Origin: Luidia sarsii
Taxonomy: Eukaryota; Echinodermata; Asteroidea; Paxillosida; Luidiidae
NCBI GenBank assembly: GCA_949987565.1
Contig: OX465114.1
Coordinates: 2,540,701 to 2,604,700, forward strand
Length of the DNA: 64,000 nt
Reading direction: 5' to 3'
Shown: piece after piece, positions 20,101 through 30,299 of the stretch
Numbering within the stretch: the first letter of the stretch is position 1
Layout of the letters: each line of letters opens with the position of its first letter
The notes under the pieces: generated by a model
Told to the model about the DNA's origin: nothing
The model's database searches: none
What the model saw: the letters and a program-made list of their open reading frames with translations, nothing else
Translations under genes and position numbers: made by a program

Positions 20101-23100
20101 CATCACTCATTTTACAACTTGGGCTTTATCTATTTGCATTTGCTGAAAATGTTCAATGCAACCACCCAGTAAGTTCAGTGGATTCTGCCGTTGTGAAAGT
20201 TCCTGCTGGGATTGAAATGTCAGACCCTCAACATTTCTCAAGGACTTCTGAGCATGCATCTTGTTTTGAATATCCTGTTTCTCATGTCATCTCTCCTGGT
20301 TTTTTCTCTCTCCCCACATCTCTCTCCTCTCTACCTCTCCTCTCTCTCCCTCTCCCCCTCTCTCTCTCTCCTCTCTCCCTCTCCCCTCTCTCCCTCCCTC
20401 CCCTGTCTCCCTCTTCCCTCTCTCTCTCTCTCCCTCTCTCTCTCTCCCCATCTCTCTCACTCTCTCCCTCTCTCTCCCTCTCCTCTCTCCTCTCTCTTTC
20501 CCTCTCTTTCTCTCTGTCTGTCTCTCTCTCTCTGTCTCTCTCTCCCCATCTCTCTATCTCTCACTCTCTCTCCTCTCTCCTCTCTTTTCTCTCCCCTCTC
20601 TCTGTCTCTCTGTCTCTGTCTATCTATCTCTCTCTCTCCATCTCTCTCCCCTTCTCTCCCTGCCTCTTTCTCTATCTGTCTGTCTGTCTGTCTGTCTGTC
20701 TCTCCCTCTCTCTCTCTCTACCTTGTCCCCCAACAGCTGCAGAAAACCAAGAAGTATGCCAAGTGGAAAGCGGCGTACATCACGGCCTGTCAGAAGAAAG
20801 GAGAGACTCCCCATGCCGGTCCCTTAGATGAGGAAGGAAACGAAGGTCAATTGACTTTGAAATTTATCCTTTTAAACAAACTTGAAAATCATGGTAAGAG
20901 CGCTGGTGTGCCAAAGACTAGTTGACTATTAGGGAAGGCCGCCATCTAAGGGCTGGATAGCTCAGATGGTAAGAGCACTGGTGTGCCAAAGACTAGTTGA
21001 CTATTAGGGAAGGCCACCATCTAAGGGCTGGATAGCTCAGATGGTAAGAGCACTGGTGTGCCAAAGACTAGTTGACTATTTGGGAAGGCCACCATCTAAG
21101 GGCTGGATAGCTCAGATGGTAAGAGCACTGGTGTGCCAAAGACTAGTTGACTATTAGGGAAGGCCACCATCTAAGGGCTGGATAGCTCAGATGGAAGAGC
21201 ACTGGTGTGCCAAAGACTAGTTGACTATTTGGGAAGTCCACCATCTAAGGGCTGGATAGCTCAGATGGTAAGAGCGCTGATGTGCCAAAGACTAGTTGAC
21301 TCTTTTGGGAAGGCTACCATCTAAGGGCTGGATAGCTCAGATGGAAGAGCACTGGTGTGCCAAAGACTAGTTGACTATTAGGGAAGGCCACCATCTAAGG
21401 GCTGGTTAGCTCAGATGGTAAGAGCGCTGGTGTGCCACAGACTAGTTGACTATTTTGGGAAGGCCACCATCTATGAGCTGGATAGCTCAGATGGTAAGAG
21501 CACTGGTGTGCCAAAGACTAGTTGACTATTAGGGAAGGCCACCATCTAAGGGCTGGATAGCTCAGATGGTAAGAGCACTGGTGTGCCAAAGACTAGTTGA
21601 CTATTTTGGGAAGGCCACCATCTAAGGGCTGGATAGGTCAGGTGGATAGATCGCTGGTGTATTAAACCAGAGGTCTGGGGTTCAAGTCCCGGTGCAGTCA
21701 GATTATGATCTTGCTATTTCAATAAATTGAAATTTTTCTGACCAGTTTTCTTTTCTAGTCTTGGTTTCTGAACCAAAAAATTCAAACTTTGTTGGTGGAA
21801 AGGCTCCTTGTCTGATTTGTTTTTATGTCTTGATTTCAGGTGCCGTTGCTCCCGGCAACTACTCCTTCGCCGTTCCCCCTCAGAATCCCTCGGGGGCCAG
21901 CGCCTCCCCTGCCTCGGCGGACAGCGCCCCTCCGCCCAACCCCTCCTACACCCCTGTCAATCAGAACCTCATTCCTCCCGGAATGCACGCCCCGCCGTCT
22001 ACCCCCGAGCAACCTGGCACCTACAATCAGGGCGGCATCCCAGGACCTCAGCCAACGCCGCCCTCTGTGTACGGCAAGGAGACCAACACAGGTGAGGATG
22101 TGGGTTCACAGTGTAAGAGGTTTGTGGCTCTGAGAAGAGCCGGTAACTCCAGATGAGATTAGAAGGGTTTGCTTTGCAAATCCACTGTGTAAAATGCTTG
22201 CATTGCTATCACTCTTTCGAGAGTGTAGATGGACCTCTGATAAGAGCCAGTAACTCCAGATTAGATTGGAAGGTTTGCATGGTGGGTTCACAATGTAAAA
22301 GGTTTGTGGTGGCACCATGTGCAGAATCTCTTTATGTGAGTGAGTGTGGCTCTGAGAAGAGCCGGTAACTCCAGATGAGATTGGAAGGTTTGCACGGTGG
22401 GTTCACATTGTAAGAGGTTTGTGGTGACACCATGTGCAGAATCTCTTTATGTGAGTGAGTGGGGCTCTGAGAAGAGCCAGTAACTCCAGATGAGATTGGA
22501 TGGTTTGCATGGTGGGTTCACAATTTAAGAAGTTTGTGGTGACACCATGTGCAGAATCTCTTTATGTGAGTGAGTGTGGCTCTGAGAAGTGTCAGTAACT
22601 CCAGATGAGATTGGAAGGTTTGCATGGTGGGTTCACAATATAAGAGGTTTGTGGTGACACCATGTGCAGAATCTCTTTATGTGAGTGAGTGTGGCTCTGA
22701 GAAGAGCCAGTAACTCCAGATGAGATTGCAAGGTTTGCATGGTGGGTTCACAGTGTAAGAGGTTTGCGATGACACCATGTGCAGAATCTCTTGATGTGAG
22801 TGAGTGTGGCTTTGAGAAGAGCCAGTAACTCCAGATGAGATTGCAAGGTTTGCATGGTGGGTTCACAATATAAGAGATTTGTGGTGACACCATGTGCAGA
22901 ATCTCTTTATGTGAGTGAGTGTGGCTCTGAGAAGAGCCAGTAACTCCAGATGAGATTGCAAGGTTTGCATGGTGGGTTCACAGTGTAAGAGGTTTGCGAT
23001 GACACCATGTGCAGAATCTCTTGATGTGAGTGAGTGTGGCTTTGAGAAGAGCCAGTAACTCCAGATGAGATTGCAAGGTTTGCATGGTGGGTTCACAGTG

Positions 23101-23516
23101 TAAGAGGTTTGCGATGACACCATGTGCAGAATCTCTTGATGTGAGTGAGTGTGGCTTTGAGAAGAGCCAGTAACTCCAGATGAGATTGCAAGGTTTGCAT
23201 GGTGGGTTCACAGTGTAAGAGGTTTGCGATGACACCATGTGCAGAATCTCTTGATGTGAGTGAGTGTGGCTCTATACACAGCTAAAACCCATGTTACAGT
23301 GGGTGATGCTGTTTTTTTAGTCTGGCTTACCTTCCATATTTATACAGTCTGTGTGATGTTCTTTCCTCAGGATTTCCCAAACTTGGCTCAGACGACTTTG
23401 CCAAAGCCCAGAAGTACTGCAAATATGCCGGCAGCTCACTACAGTACGACGACATCCCAACCGCAGTGGACTATCTGGAGAAAGCCCTCAGGCTATTGAA
23501 AACTGGCAAAGAGTAG
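17168..23516 (+). CDS. VTA1: VTA1 homologue, ESCRT cofactor of VPS4
   Basis: Seven exons with matching phases: 17168-17276, 18310-18410, 19046-19173, 19904-19979, 20737-20845, 21840-22091 and 23371-23516. They encode 306 aa, essentially the human length. VTA1 activates the VPS4 ATPase that recycles ESCRT-III in multivesicular body sorting. The N-terminal helical domain (about 1-165) shows KDHDKRDPLVAYF, VYADNEDRAGRFGK and KSFYKSALLFDV, close to vertebrate VTA1. A Pro/Ser/Ala-rich linker (about 175-258) is encoded by exon 6. The C-terminal VPS4-binding segment has DDFAKAQKYCKYAGSSLQYD and ends LLKTGKE. The exon 5 donor (GAAG|GTCAAT) is weak. Introns carry a 39-bp-arm palindrome, a SINE array and a 115-bp satellite. 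Identification is by family recognition and is firm. Confidence 0.97.
17814..17901. repeat. Perfect palindrome, 39-bp arms
   Basis: The left arm 17814-17852 (ACCCCCAGAACTGTGGGGTT...) is exactly inverted at 17863-17901 around a 10-base centre CCCGACCGGA. It lies in VTA1 intron 1. The perfect arms suggest recent origin or gene-conversion maintenance. Confidence 0.95.
18120..18182 (-). mobile_element. SINE tRNA-head fragment
   Basis: GACTGGACCTGGAGTTGAAC followed by GAGACCTGTGGTTTGCATAG and CTCTTACTAG, a decayed minus-strand tRNA-like head of the SINE family in VTA1 intron 1. Confidence 0.6.
18590..18910 (-). mobile_element. tRNA-derived SINE with duplicated head
   Basis: Minus-strand copy in VTA1 intron 2. 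The tRNA-like head (ATCTGAGCTATCCAGCC on the plus strand) occurs twice, about 75 bases apart, the smallest form of the head arrays seen at 20.9, 28.2, 29.4 and 46.8 kb. The body ends with GGATCACACCCCTGC. Confidence 0.8.
19425..19730. mobile_element. GAAACGTC hairpin elements, one single plus one inverted pair
   Basis: A plus-strand copy (19429-19545) is followed by an inverted pair forming a near-perfect palindrome at 19554-19677 (CTCAAAAATGAGTGGGCC to GGCCCACTCATTTTTGAG). The right half continues into the usual tail TTTTGGTAATTTTAGTCAG. It lies in VTA1 intron 3. Confidence 0.85.
20290..20730. repeat. 440-base pyrimidine (CT)n tract
   Basis: Almost pure C/T on the plus strand with CTCTCTCCC and CTGT interruptions. 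It runs straight into the acceptor of VTA1 exon 5 (AG at 20735-20736). The Ser/Leu/Pro-rich open frames here are artefacts of the repeat. Confidence 0.95.
20884..21770 (+). mobile_element. Tandem array of SINE tRNA-like heads ending in a full tRNA-like module
   Basis: About ten units of roughly 76 bp, each GGGCTGGATAGCTCAGATGG + TAAGAGCACTGGTGTGCC + AAAGACTAGTTGACTATT + GGGAAGGCCACCATCTAA. The last unit (from 21626) continues into a complete head with CCAGAGGTCTGGGG and box B GGTTCAAGTCCCGGTG. Units carry box A only. It lies in VTA1 intron 5. Confidence 0.9.
22100..23275 (+). repeat. 115-bp tandem satellite in VTA1 intron 6
   Basis: About ten units, each containing GGTTTGTGGTGACACCATG, GCAGAATCTCTTTATGTGAG, TGTGGCTCTGAGAAGAGCC, GTAACTCCAGATGAGATTG and GGTTTGCATGGTGGGTTCAC. 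The last four units are nearly identical, indicating recent amplification. The unit matches pieces of the dispersed GGTGACACCATGT element. Confidence 0.92.
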
Positions 23517-24600
23517 GACAGGGTGCGAGTCTATGTCGGGACTTTAATCCAAGATGGCGGACTGGAGGGGATTGAAAGGGGGCGGAGCCAGGTTTGAGAG
23601 AGAAAGGGGGACGGATTATGTCAAAATGATGAAAGCTGCATTATAAGCATGAAAACATCCTCCATTTAAGCCCGCCCCTTATTAATGATGTCAATTGACC
23701 CCAACCTTTGACCTGTGACCCAAGTAATTTTGGTGATCTTGTGATCTGTCCTCAAAGGTAGGCCCATCAGCCGTAACTTGCCGCTTAGCATGTAATTCCT
23801 GCTTAGCAAAAAGCTCCTACACAGATGCTACATATCTCACTGGTCTCTGTAAGCTGTGAACCTCTGCTTAGTGCAGTAAGCGCATACAGGCCAAGAAACT
23901 GTGGGAGGTGCACACGGAATTCCCCTGGGCACGTGACTCAGAGCTCTGCTAAGCACATTAGGAATTCATCATTGGTTACTGATTGAAAGCCACAAGTCTG
24001 GTTGCACAGGTGCAACCCCTGGGTATTGTATGGTGTTGGTTATGACATCGTTGGCAGCTGACTACTTTGAAGACCCATACCCTGGCCTAAGACATTGGAA
24101 GCAAACCTGATGTGGATTTCGCCAAAACCCATTACAGCATATTCAGCAGAGTGCCTGTGGAAACCAAGGCCACAGTGTGAAGGAAAGACAAAAGGTTTCA
24201 CTGTATAACCACTCCACACACCGAGCCACTTTCCAGCCCATAACCACCACACAAGGTTTTATTCTTTAATAGTGTGCCATTCTCAAAACTCGCTGAACAC
24301 TCTGGAACAATGAATACCTACGAATAAATCAATAACAGCTCAATGTGTACAAGTGAGTCAAACCTGGCACAATCAAAAGTCAGTGTGGCTTTTGCCATGC
24401 TGCATAATGTTCTGTGGTAGGCTGAGAAGAGTCTTTTGTTTAAAACTTGGACAATAGTGGTGCCTGGATTCAGAGGGCTTGGCACATTTCAACACCACCA
24501 GTGCTCTGAATTTGGAGTTCCCGGCGTGAATTGGTAGATCACATACCATCATCAGTGGTGTACATAACCAACACAACTTCCCTGACCCAGCTATGTTAAT
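23517..24600 (+). other. VTA1: VTA1 3' UTR and downstream sequence
   Basis: Follows the stop. A GAATAAATCAATAA near 24320 is a candidate polyadenylation signal; the next one (GCTAATAAAGGTG) lies near 26095. Bases 24415-24545 repeat at 43335-43480 (GTGGTGCCTGGATTC...), a dispersed repeat of unknown class. Confidence 0.45.
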
Positions 24601-24739
24601 GCTCCACTCTTGGATCTGTTCTTGGTGTTTTGTCTGAAGATGGGCAGGAATGCATACTTGTACACCACAACAAACGGTTGAACTCCAGGGTTCTCATGGC
24701 AACTGGACAGCCAGGAATGGTTGTCTCAAAAATACTTTA

Positions 24740-25255
24740 TTGTTAAGTCAACCAGTGGTTGTCAAGTCAACAAGTTGTCAAGTCAACCAGTGGTTGTCAA
24801 GTAAACCAGTGGTTGTCAAGTAAACCAGTGGTTGTCAAGTGAACTAGCGGTTGTCAAATAAACAAGTTGCCAAGTAAACCAGTGGTTGTCAAGTAAGCAA
24901 GTGGTTGACAAGTAAACCAGTGATTGCCAAGGAAACCAGTGGTTGCCAAGTAAACCAGTGGTTGTCAAGTTAACAGTGGTTGTCAAGCCAACCAGTGGTT
25001 GTCAATAAACCAGTGGTCAAGGAAACCAGTGGCTGTCAAGCAAACCAGTGGTTGTCAAGGAAACCAGTGGTTGTCAAGTAAACCAGTGGTTGTCAAGCAA
25101 ACCAGTGGTTGTCAAGGAAACCAGTGGTTGTCAAGTAAACCAGTGGCTGTCAAGCAAACAGTGGTTGTCAAGCCAACCAGTGGTTGTCAAGCAAACCAGT
25201 GGTTGTCAAGCAAACCAGTGGTTGTCAAGCAAACCAGTGATTGTCAATGCAGCTT
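24740..25255. repeat. 19-20 bp minisatellite
   Basis: Roughly 25 units of AAACCAGTGGTTGTCAAGT with variants (GAAACC, CTAGCGG, GTTGCC). The open frames rich in Ser, Lys, Gln, Trp and Val come only from the unit. Confidence 0.92.
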
Positions 25256-25534
25256 GTGGTGGTATATGAAGACCCAGCCACCACCTGGTGTTTTCCAGCC
25301 AGTCAATATTGGTTGGCAAGGTTGTCAGAACAGATGTACAGGCTTGTAAGAGTGATTTCCTAGACAACTGATTATTGCTCTTGTGGATGTCAGTAATGGT
25401 TGTTTCATGACATCAGTGATTGTCACGGAGACCATGGACACCCCAGTCACCAAGGCAAAGTGCAATGGTTGTCAAAGCCAACATCAAGACCACGAAGGCT
25501 TCTAACGATGCTTGACAAATCTCAATACCCATAT

Positions 25535-25705
25535 CCCGATGATGGCCAGAGCATACTGGTCGAAACGTCGAGTTACCACTCAGGTTATTTTCAGAACCAC
25601 ACCTCTTCCTTTAAGAGACCTTACACATGGTGCCACCGCAAACCCTCCTATATTGATTCACCCACCATGCAAAGCCTTAAGTCTTATTTATTGACAAATG
25701 TCACT
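25535..25705 (+). mobile_element. Copy of the hammerhead-like family
   Basis: Contains CCGATGATGGCCAGAGCATA, CTGGTCGAAACGTCGAG, TTCAGAACCACACCTCTTCC, ACATGGTGCCACCGCAAACC and CACCATGCAAAGCCTTAAGT in that order, the same order as at 63455-63600. Confidence 0.75.
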
Positions 25706-25709
25706 GCGA

Positions 25710-26370
25710 TAAGTATGATGGGCAGGCGGCCGGAAACCGTTGCCAGGGTAACCTAGACTGTCGCGAAAGCCACAATGTCAGTGCCCATCTTGTGTTGTCT
25801 CCAAACAGTAGCACCCCTGCCTCTGCAAGCTGTATTCACGGTGCCTCATTTATCTTAGCAGCATTGTGTGCGTGTATATTATGCTGAGTTAAAGTAAAGC
25901 TAGTTATACTGTCAACAGTCTGAACACACGTACACACACATAAACAACGGATTTGCAAGTCACAAGTCAGCAGACAGAAAAGTCGAACAAAAATTAAGAA
26001 ATAATACTTTTCAAACTATTTTTGTTTGGGGGGTGGGAAGGGAAATAAAAATGCACAAGTGTGTGTATGTTGGCTGTACTGTACCGTACGTGCTAATAAA
26101 GGTGTATAAATGATTACTGTAACGATCTAATTACTGTCATGAACCTGACATTATCTCAGTCTCCGGATTGAGGCGACAAATTATATTTTGTCAAAATGTT
26201 CCCTTAACCGTGCCTTTAATAATCCCACCCAGAAAGTGATTGCCTTCATACCTGCACATGGCTATCATGGAGGCTGATATGAATTCCTTCCTCTCTGCTC
26301 TATATCTTACATATAAAATGGTACTTTATTGAAAACTGCATCATTCTAAAATCTAGGTGATAATGAATGA
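25710..26370. other. Unassigned intergenic sequence
   Basis: No repeat array, RNA or exon supported. A/T-rich with AATAAA-like motifs around 26045 and 26095. Confidence 0.4.
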
Positions 26371-26374
26371 TCTT

Positions 26375-26430
26375 AGAATTTAGTGGGCCTGACGTTTCGA
26401 TCCTAGCAGGACCTTTCTCAAAGGCAGAGA
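26375..26430 (-). mobile_element. GAAACGTC hairpin element
   Basis: Minus-strand copy: plus strand reads AATTTAGTGGGCCTGACGTT, TCGATCCTAGCAGGACC, TTTCTCAAAGGCAGA. Confidence 0.75.
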
Positions 26431-26573
26431 TTATGAATGAGTTAAAGTCGAGAATAATTTTCCGAAGGACAAGAGAGAAATTGTCTTTCAGGGCGTTCTT
26501 GACAAAAAAATCTATCGGATGAAGAAAGATGACTTTCTTTGATAGCGAGTCCTGAAAAAAAATGTATCGAAAA

Positions 26574-26646
26574 AGGCACCGCCCGGATTTGAACCGGGGA
26601 TCTCCTGTTTACTAGACAGGCGCTTTAACCGCTAAGCCACGGCGCC
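26574..26646 (-). tRNA. tRNA-Thr (AGT), variant copy, possibly inactive
   Basis: Matches the other tRNA-Thr copies but lacks two bases in the D arm (TTAACCGCTAAGCC against TTAACCAACTAAGCC) and has TTCAAAT instead of TTCGAAT in the T loop. Anticodon AGT is kept. First of the Thr/Lys cluster. Confidence 0.7.
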
Positions 26647-27389
26647 GCACGATCAATACAGTTAAAATAATGTATCATATTCACAACCCACCATTAATAG
26701 GAAAGAAATCGAAAAACTGATTCGGGACTTGAAGCCTTTACTCGTACATAAAACAAAAATTAATTTATTTGCCACTAAGAAACAGACTAGCATTTAGGCT
26801 ACTTTTAAGCTTTCAAATGACAGTACCTTTTTTGATATCCTTGGCACCAACCTTGCCTACTGACACACCCCAGTGCACACCAATCCCACTTGAATAGTTC
26901 AGGAATCAACTCTATAGCTTGGCCCGAGCTTCTTCCAGTGCATACGTGGCTTGGCCAAGACTTTACACGCTCCAGTGAGCAGCACACACACACTCCAGCA
27001 GTCTGCTGACGATGGGCAGAGCACAGAGTGGCCGAGATTGTGTTCCCCTTCACTTCCCTCTTCTACCTTTTAGATTCACACCTTAAGATTCCTTAGATTC
27101 ACTCAGTGCTGCTTGCCCTTCAGTTGTGACCCCCACCCTTGCTCTATGCTTTACCTGACTCACTTTATCTTAGAGTAATATGCAAAAATGTTGCGAAATA
27201 CTCACTGATTAAAATGTTTGAGAAGTTTACTTGAAAATACACGAAGGAAGGATTTGAAGAAAAAAGAGAGAACCCGCGAAGAGATTGACAAACAATTTAA
27301 GAAGCAAACAAAAATGTCTGTCCCCCAACAGAAAATCAACAGCTTTATTGGGTAAAAGCCTAATTGTCCCTTGGTGGCAAAAGTCATTC

Positions 27390-27462
27390 CGCCCGGTAAG
27401 GGACTCGAACCCTTGACCCTCAGATTAAAAGTCTGATGCTCTACCGACTGAGCTAACCGGGC
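27390..27462 (-). tRNA. tRNA-Lys (TTT)
   Basis: Complete 73-nt cloverleaf: acceptor GCCCGGT/ACCGGGC, D arm TAGCTCAGTCGGTAGAGC, anticodon arm CAGACTTTTAATCTG with anticodon TTT, T arm AAGGGTTCGAGTCCCTT. Lies 93 bp from the next tRNA-Thr. Confidence 0.95.
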
Positions 27463-27555
27463 TCTGTGGAGTTCTCAAAAGCCCTTGATTTAATATTGAA
27501 ATACTTATTTGCTATACAGGCACAGTCTCATAAGTTAAAATGTAAAACCAAATTA

Positions 27556-27629
27556 AGGCACCGCCCAGATTCGAACCGGGGATCTCCTGTTTACTAGACA
27601 GGCGCTTTAACCAACTAAGCCACGGCGCC
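27556..27629 (-). tRNA. tRNA-Thr (AGT)
   Basis: Intact fold with one T-stem substitution (plus strand CGCCCAGATTCG). Upstream on its own strand it shares the CGTGT motif and the TCAAAAATGGAAAGTCAG block with the other cluster copies. Confidence 0.9.
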
Positions 27630-27717
27630 ACACGACTGTTAAAAACCTAATCATCAAAAATGGAAAGTCAGTTTGTTGGTGAGAGAGAAGAAAAGATAAC
27701 AATTAATAGAGATGCTC

Positions 27718-27790
27718 CGCCCGGTAAGGGACTCGAACCCTTGACCCTCAGATTAAAAGTCTGATGCTCTACCGACTGAGCTAACCGGGC
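27718..27790 (-). tRNA. tRNA-Lys (TTT)
   Basis: Identical in sequence to the copy at 27390. It pairs with the tRNA-Thr at 27556, 88 bp away, to form the first Thr/Lys unit. Confidence 0.95.
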
Positions 27791-27799
27791 TCTGAAGAA

Positions 27800-28110
27800 A
27801 TCTTAAAAGCGCCCTTTTTAATATTGAAATACACTTTTGCTGTACAGACTAATGTGAATAAATGAAATTGAAATAATAGCAAATGTAGGACTTTAAACGA
27901 TTTTAGAAGTTAAGACGAGAAAAATAAGCTTCCAAATTATTTGCTGAAGAATCTGTTTCCTCAATTTAGCTCCTGTTAGTAAAATGGGAGGAATTTTACC
28001 GTTTACAAGTTTGTTTCGCTTGAAAATTGTTTTTATTATCACTAACGAAAGAAAATTTGAGAAATCTAAAGAAAAATTGGATCGTTATACCTTGAGATAT
28101 GCAGCCGTTA
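27800..28110. other. Spacer between tRNA units
   Basis: A/T-rich sequence. Its start (GCGCCCTTTTTAATATTGAAATAC) is repeated after the other tRNA-Lys genes. No gene seen. Confidence 0.5.
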
Positions 28111-28640
28111 ATTGTTAAAATGCTTCTGACTGGCGCCCCACCCCGGCAAAGACTAGTTGACTATTTGGGAAGGCCACCATCTATAGGGCTGGATAGCTCA
28201 GATGGGAAGAGCGCTGGTGTGCCAAAGACTAGTTGACTATTAGGGAAGGCCACCATCTAAGGGCTGGATAGCTCAGATGGTAAGAGCACTGGTGTGCCAA
28301 AGACTAGTAGACTATTAGGGAAGGCCACCATCTAAGGGCTGGATAGCTCAGATGGTAAGAGCACTGGTGTGCCAAAGACTAGTTGACTATTAGGGAAGGC
28401 CACCATCTAAGGGCTGCATAGCTCAGATGGTAAGAGCACTGGTGTGCCAAAGACTAGTTGACTATTTGGGAAGGCCACCATCTAAGGGCTGCATAGCTCA
28501 GATGGTAAGAGCGCTGGTGTGCCAAAGACTAGTTGACTATTAGGAAATTAGATGGTAAGAGCGCTGGTACGCAAAACCAGAAGTCTCAGGTTCAAGTCCC
28601 GCAGTCTATTTTGTTAAAATTGTTTCAAAAATTTCAGTCA
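28110..28640 (+). mobile_element. Tandem array of SINE tRNA-like heads
   Basis: SINE body (CTTCTGACTGGCGCCCC, GGCAAAGACTAGTTGACTAT) followed by about five 76-bp head units and a final tRNA-like module with GGTACGCAAAACCAG and box B GGTTCAAGTCCCG. The loop ACGCAAA reads as anticodon GCA. It sits between tRNA units. Confidence 0.88.
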
Positions 28641-28696
28641 GTTGTTCGTTTTCTTTTGTTCGAAATGACAAAAATATGCAGTATGATAAAAACCAA

Positions 28697-28770
28697 AGGC
28701 ACCGCCCGGATTCGAACCGGGGATCTCCTGTTTACTAGACAGGCGCTTTAACCAACTAAGCCACGGCGCC
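28697..28770 (-). tRNA. tRNA-Thr (AGT)
   Basis: Perfect match to the 5790 gene. Second Thr/Lys unit of the cluster, 91 bp from its tRNA-Lys partner. Confidence 0.95.
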
Positions 28771-28861
28771 ACACGATTACATCGTAAAAACCTAATCATC
28801 AAAAACGAAAGTCAGTTTGTTAGTGAGAGAGAAGAAAATAATTATAAAACAGAGATCGCTC

Positions 28862-28934
28862 CGCCCGGTAAGGGACTCGAACCCTTGACCCTCAGATTAA
28901 AAGTCTGATGCTCTACCAACTGAGCTAACCGGGC
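28862..28934 (-). tRNA. tRNA-Lys (TTT)
   Basis: As the other tRNA-Lys copies except for one D-loop base (plus strand CTACCAACTGAGC). All stems are intact. Confidence 0.94.
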
Positions 28935-29039
28935 TCTGATGTAGGTTTGCAAACGCCTTCTTTTCTATTCATGAATTACGACTTAGCTTTTTGTAAAGGT
29001 ACTTGTTTAAAATCACGCAAAATGAAAATGATAAACCAC

Positions 29040-29180
29040 TCTTATCCGTAAAAGGCGCGAACCGGGCTCTGAGGAAATCTTATAAGCGTCCCTTTTAATA
29101 TTGAAATACTCTTTTGCTGTACAGACCAATGTGAAAAAATGAAATTGAAATAGAGCAAACATTATAGGATCCAATCCGTA
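29040..29180. pseudogene. Remnant of a tRNA-Lys copy and its flank
   Basis: Only the end survives (GCGAACCGGGCTCTGAGGAA), followed by the usual downstream block TTTTAATATTGAAATAC. It suggests a deleted additional unit in the cluster. Confidence 0.5.
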
Positions 29181-29289
29181 AAAGGCGAGAATATTTGAAA
29201 AAGAATTCATGATTTAAAAGCGGGTTTATGTCGCTTCTGTAATAAGCAACATGGCTGATATTGATTATTAATGTTTACAACTATTTAAT

Positions 29290-29850
29290 TTTTTCATCTG
29301 AATGAAAACGGGGATGTGATCCCTGGAGATATACGGAGGTTAATGGTTGAATTGCTTCTGTCTGGTGCTCCCACCCTGGCAATTAAAGACTAGTTGACTA
29401 GTATTAGGGAAGGCCATCATCTAAGGGCTGGATAGCTCAGATGGTAAGAGCACTGGTGTGCCAAAGACTAGTTGACTATTAGGGAAGGCCACCATCTAAG
29501 GGCTGGATAGCTCAGATGGTAAGAGCACTGGTGTGCCAAAGACTAGTTGACTATTAGGGAAGGCCACCATCTAAGGGCTGGATAGCTCAGATGGTAAGAG
29601 CACTGGTGTGCCAAAGACTAGTTGACTATTAGGGAAGGCCACCATCTAAGGGCTGGATAGCTCAGATGGTAAGAGCACTGGTGTGCCAAAGACTAGTTGA
29701 CTATTAGAGAAGGCCATCATATAAGGGCTGGATAGCTCAGATGGTAAGAGTGCTGGTACACAAAACCAGAGGTCTCGGGTTCAAGTCCCGCTGTGTAGTC
29801 AGAGTTCTGTTCGCCATTTTGTCAAAATTGTTTTAAAGAATCACAGTCAG
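29290..29850 (+). mobile_element. Tandem array of SINE tRNA-like heads
   Basis: SINE body (GGGATGTGATCCCTGGAGAT) then about five 76-bp head units and a terminal tRNA-like module with GTACACAAAACCAGAGG and GGTTCAAGTCCCGCTG. Same organisation as at 28110. Confidence 0.88.
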
Positions 29851-29898
29851 TTATTTCTTTATTTTGTTTGGAAAAAAAATGTAGTATGAGAAAAATAA

Positions 29899-29972
29899 AG
29901 GCACCGCCCGGATTCGAACCGGGGATCTCCTGTTTACTAGACAGGCGCTTTAACCAACTAAGCCACGGCGCC
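29899..29972 (-). tRNA. tRNA-Thr (AGT)
   Basis: Perfect match to the 5790 gene. Third Thr/Lys unit, 87 bp from its tRNA-Lys partner. Confidence 0.95.
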
Positions 29973-30059
29973 ACACGTTTACATCACAAAAACCTAATCA
30001 TCAAAATGGAAAGTCAGTTTGTTGGTGAGAGAGAAGAAAAGAGAAAACAGAGATCTTTC

Positions 30060-30132
30060 CGCCCGGTAAGGGACTCGAACCCTTGACCCTCAGATTAAAA
30101 GTCTGATGCTCTACCGACTGAGCTAACCGGGC
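30060..30132 (-). tRNA. tRNA-Lys (TTT)
   Basis: Identical to the copies at 27390 and 27718, last member of the cluster. Confidence 0.95.
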
Positions 30133-30299
30133 TCTGAAGAAATATTACAAGCGCCCTTTTTAATATTGAAATACACTTTTGATGTGAAAACAAAAAATGA
30201 AATTGAGTAAGTAGGACTTTGAACATTTTAAGCGTTTTTACCGCTTAAAAGATTGTTACGCTTGGACATTGTTTCATTATCACTAACGCGGCAAAGACA

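Noticed and set aside
20085..20925. Ser/Leu/Pro-rich frames of 237-248 codons
   Set aside because: Produced by the (CT)n tract. Only the last piece (20737-20845) is coding, as VTA1 exon 5 in its own frame.
20940..21640. Cluster of functional tRNA genes in VTA1 intron 5
   Set aside because: Units have box A and a tRNA-like start but lack the T arm and acceptor 3' half; they are SINE heads.
22100..23275. CRISPR-like array of regular repeats
   Set aside because: Units are head to tail without unique spacers, in a eukaryotic intron: an ordinary satellite.
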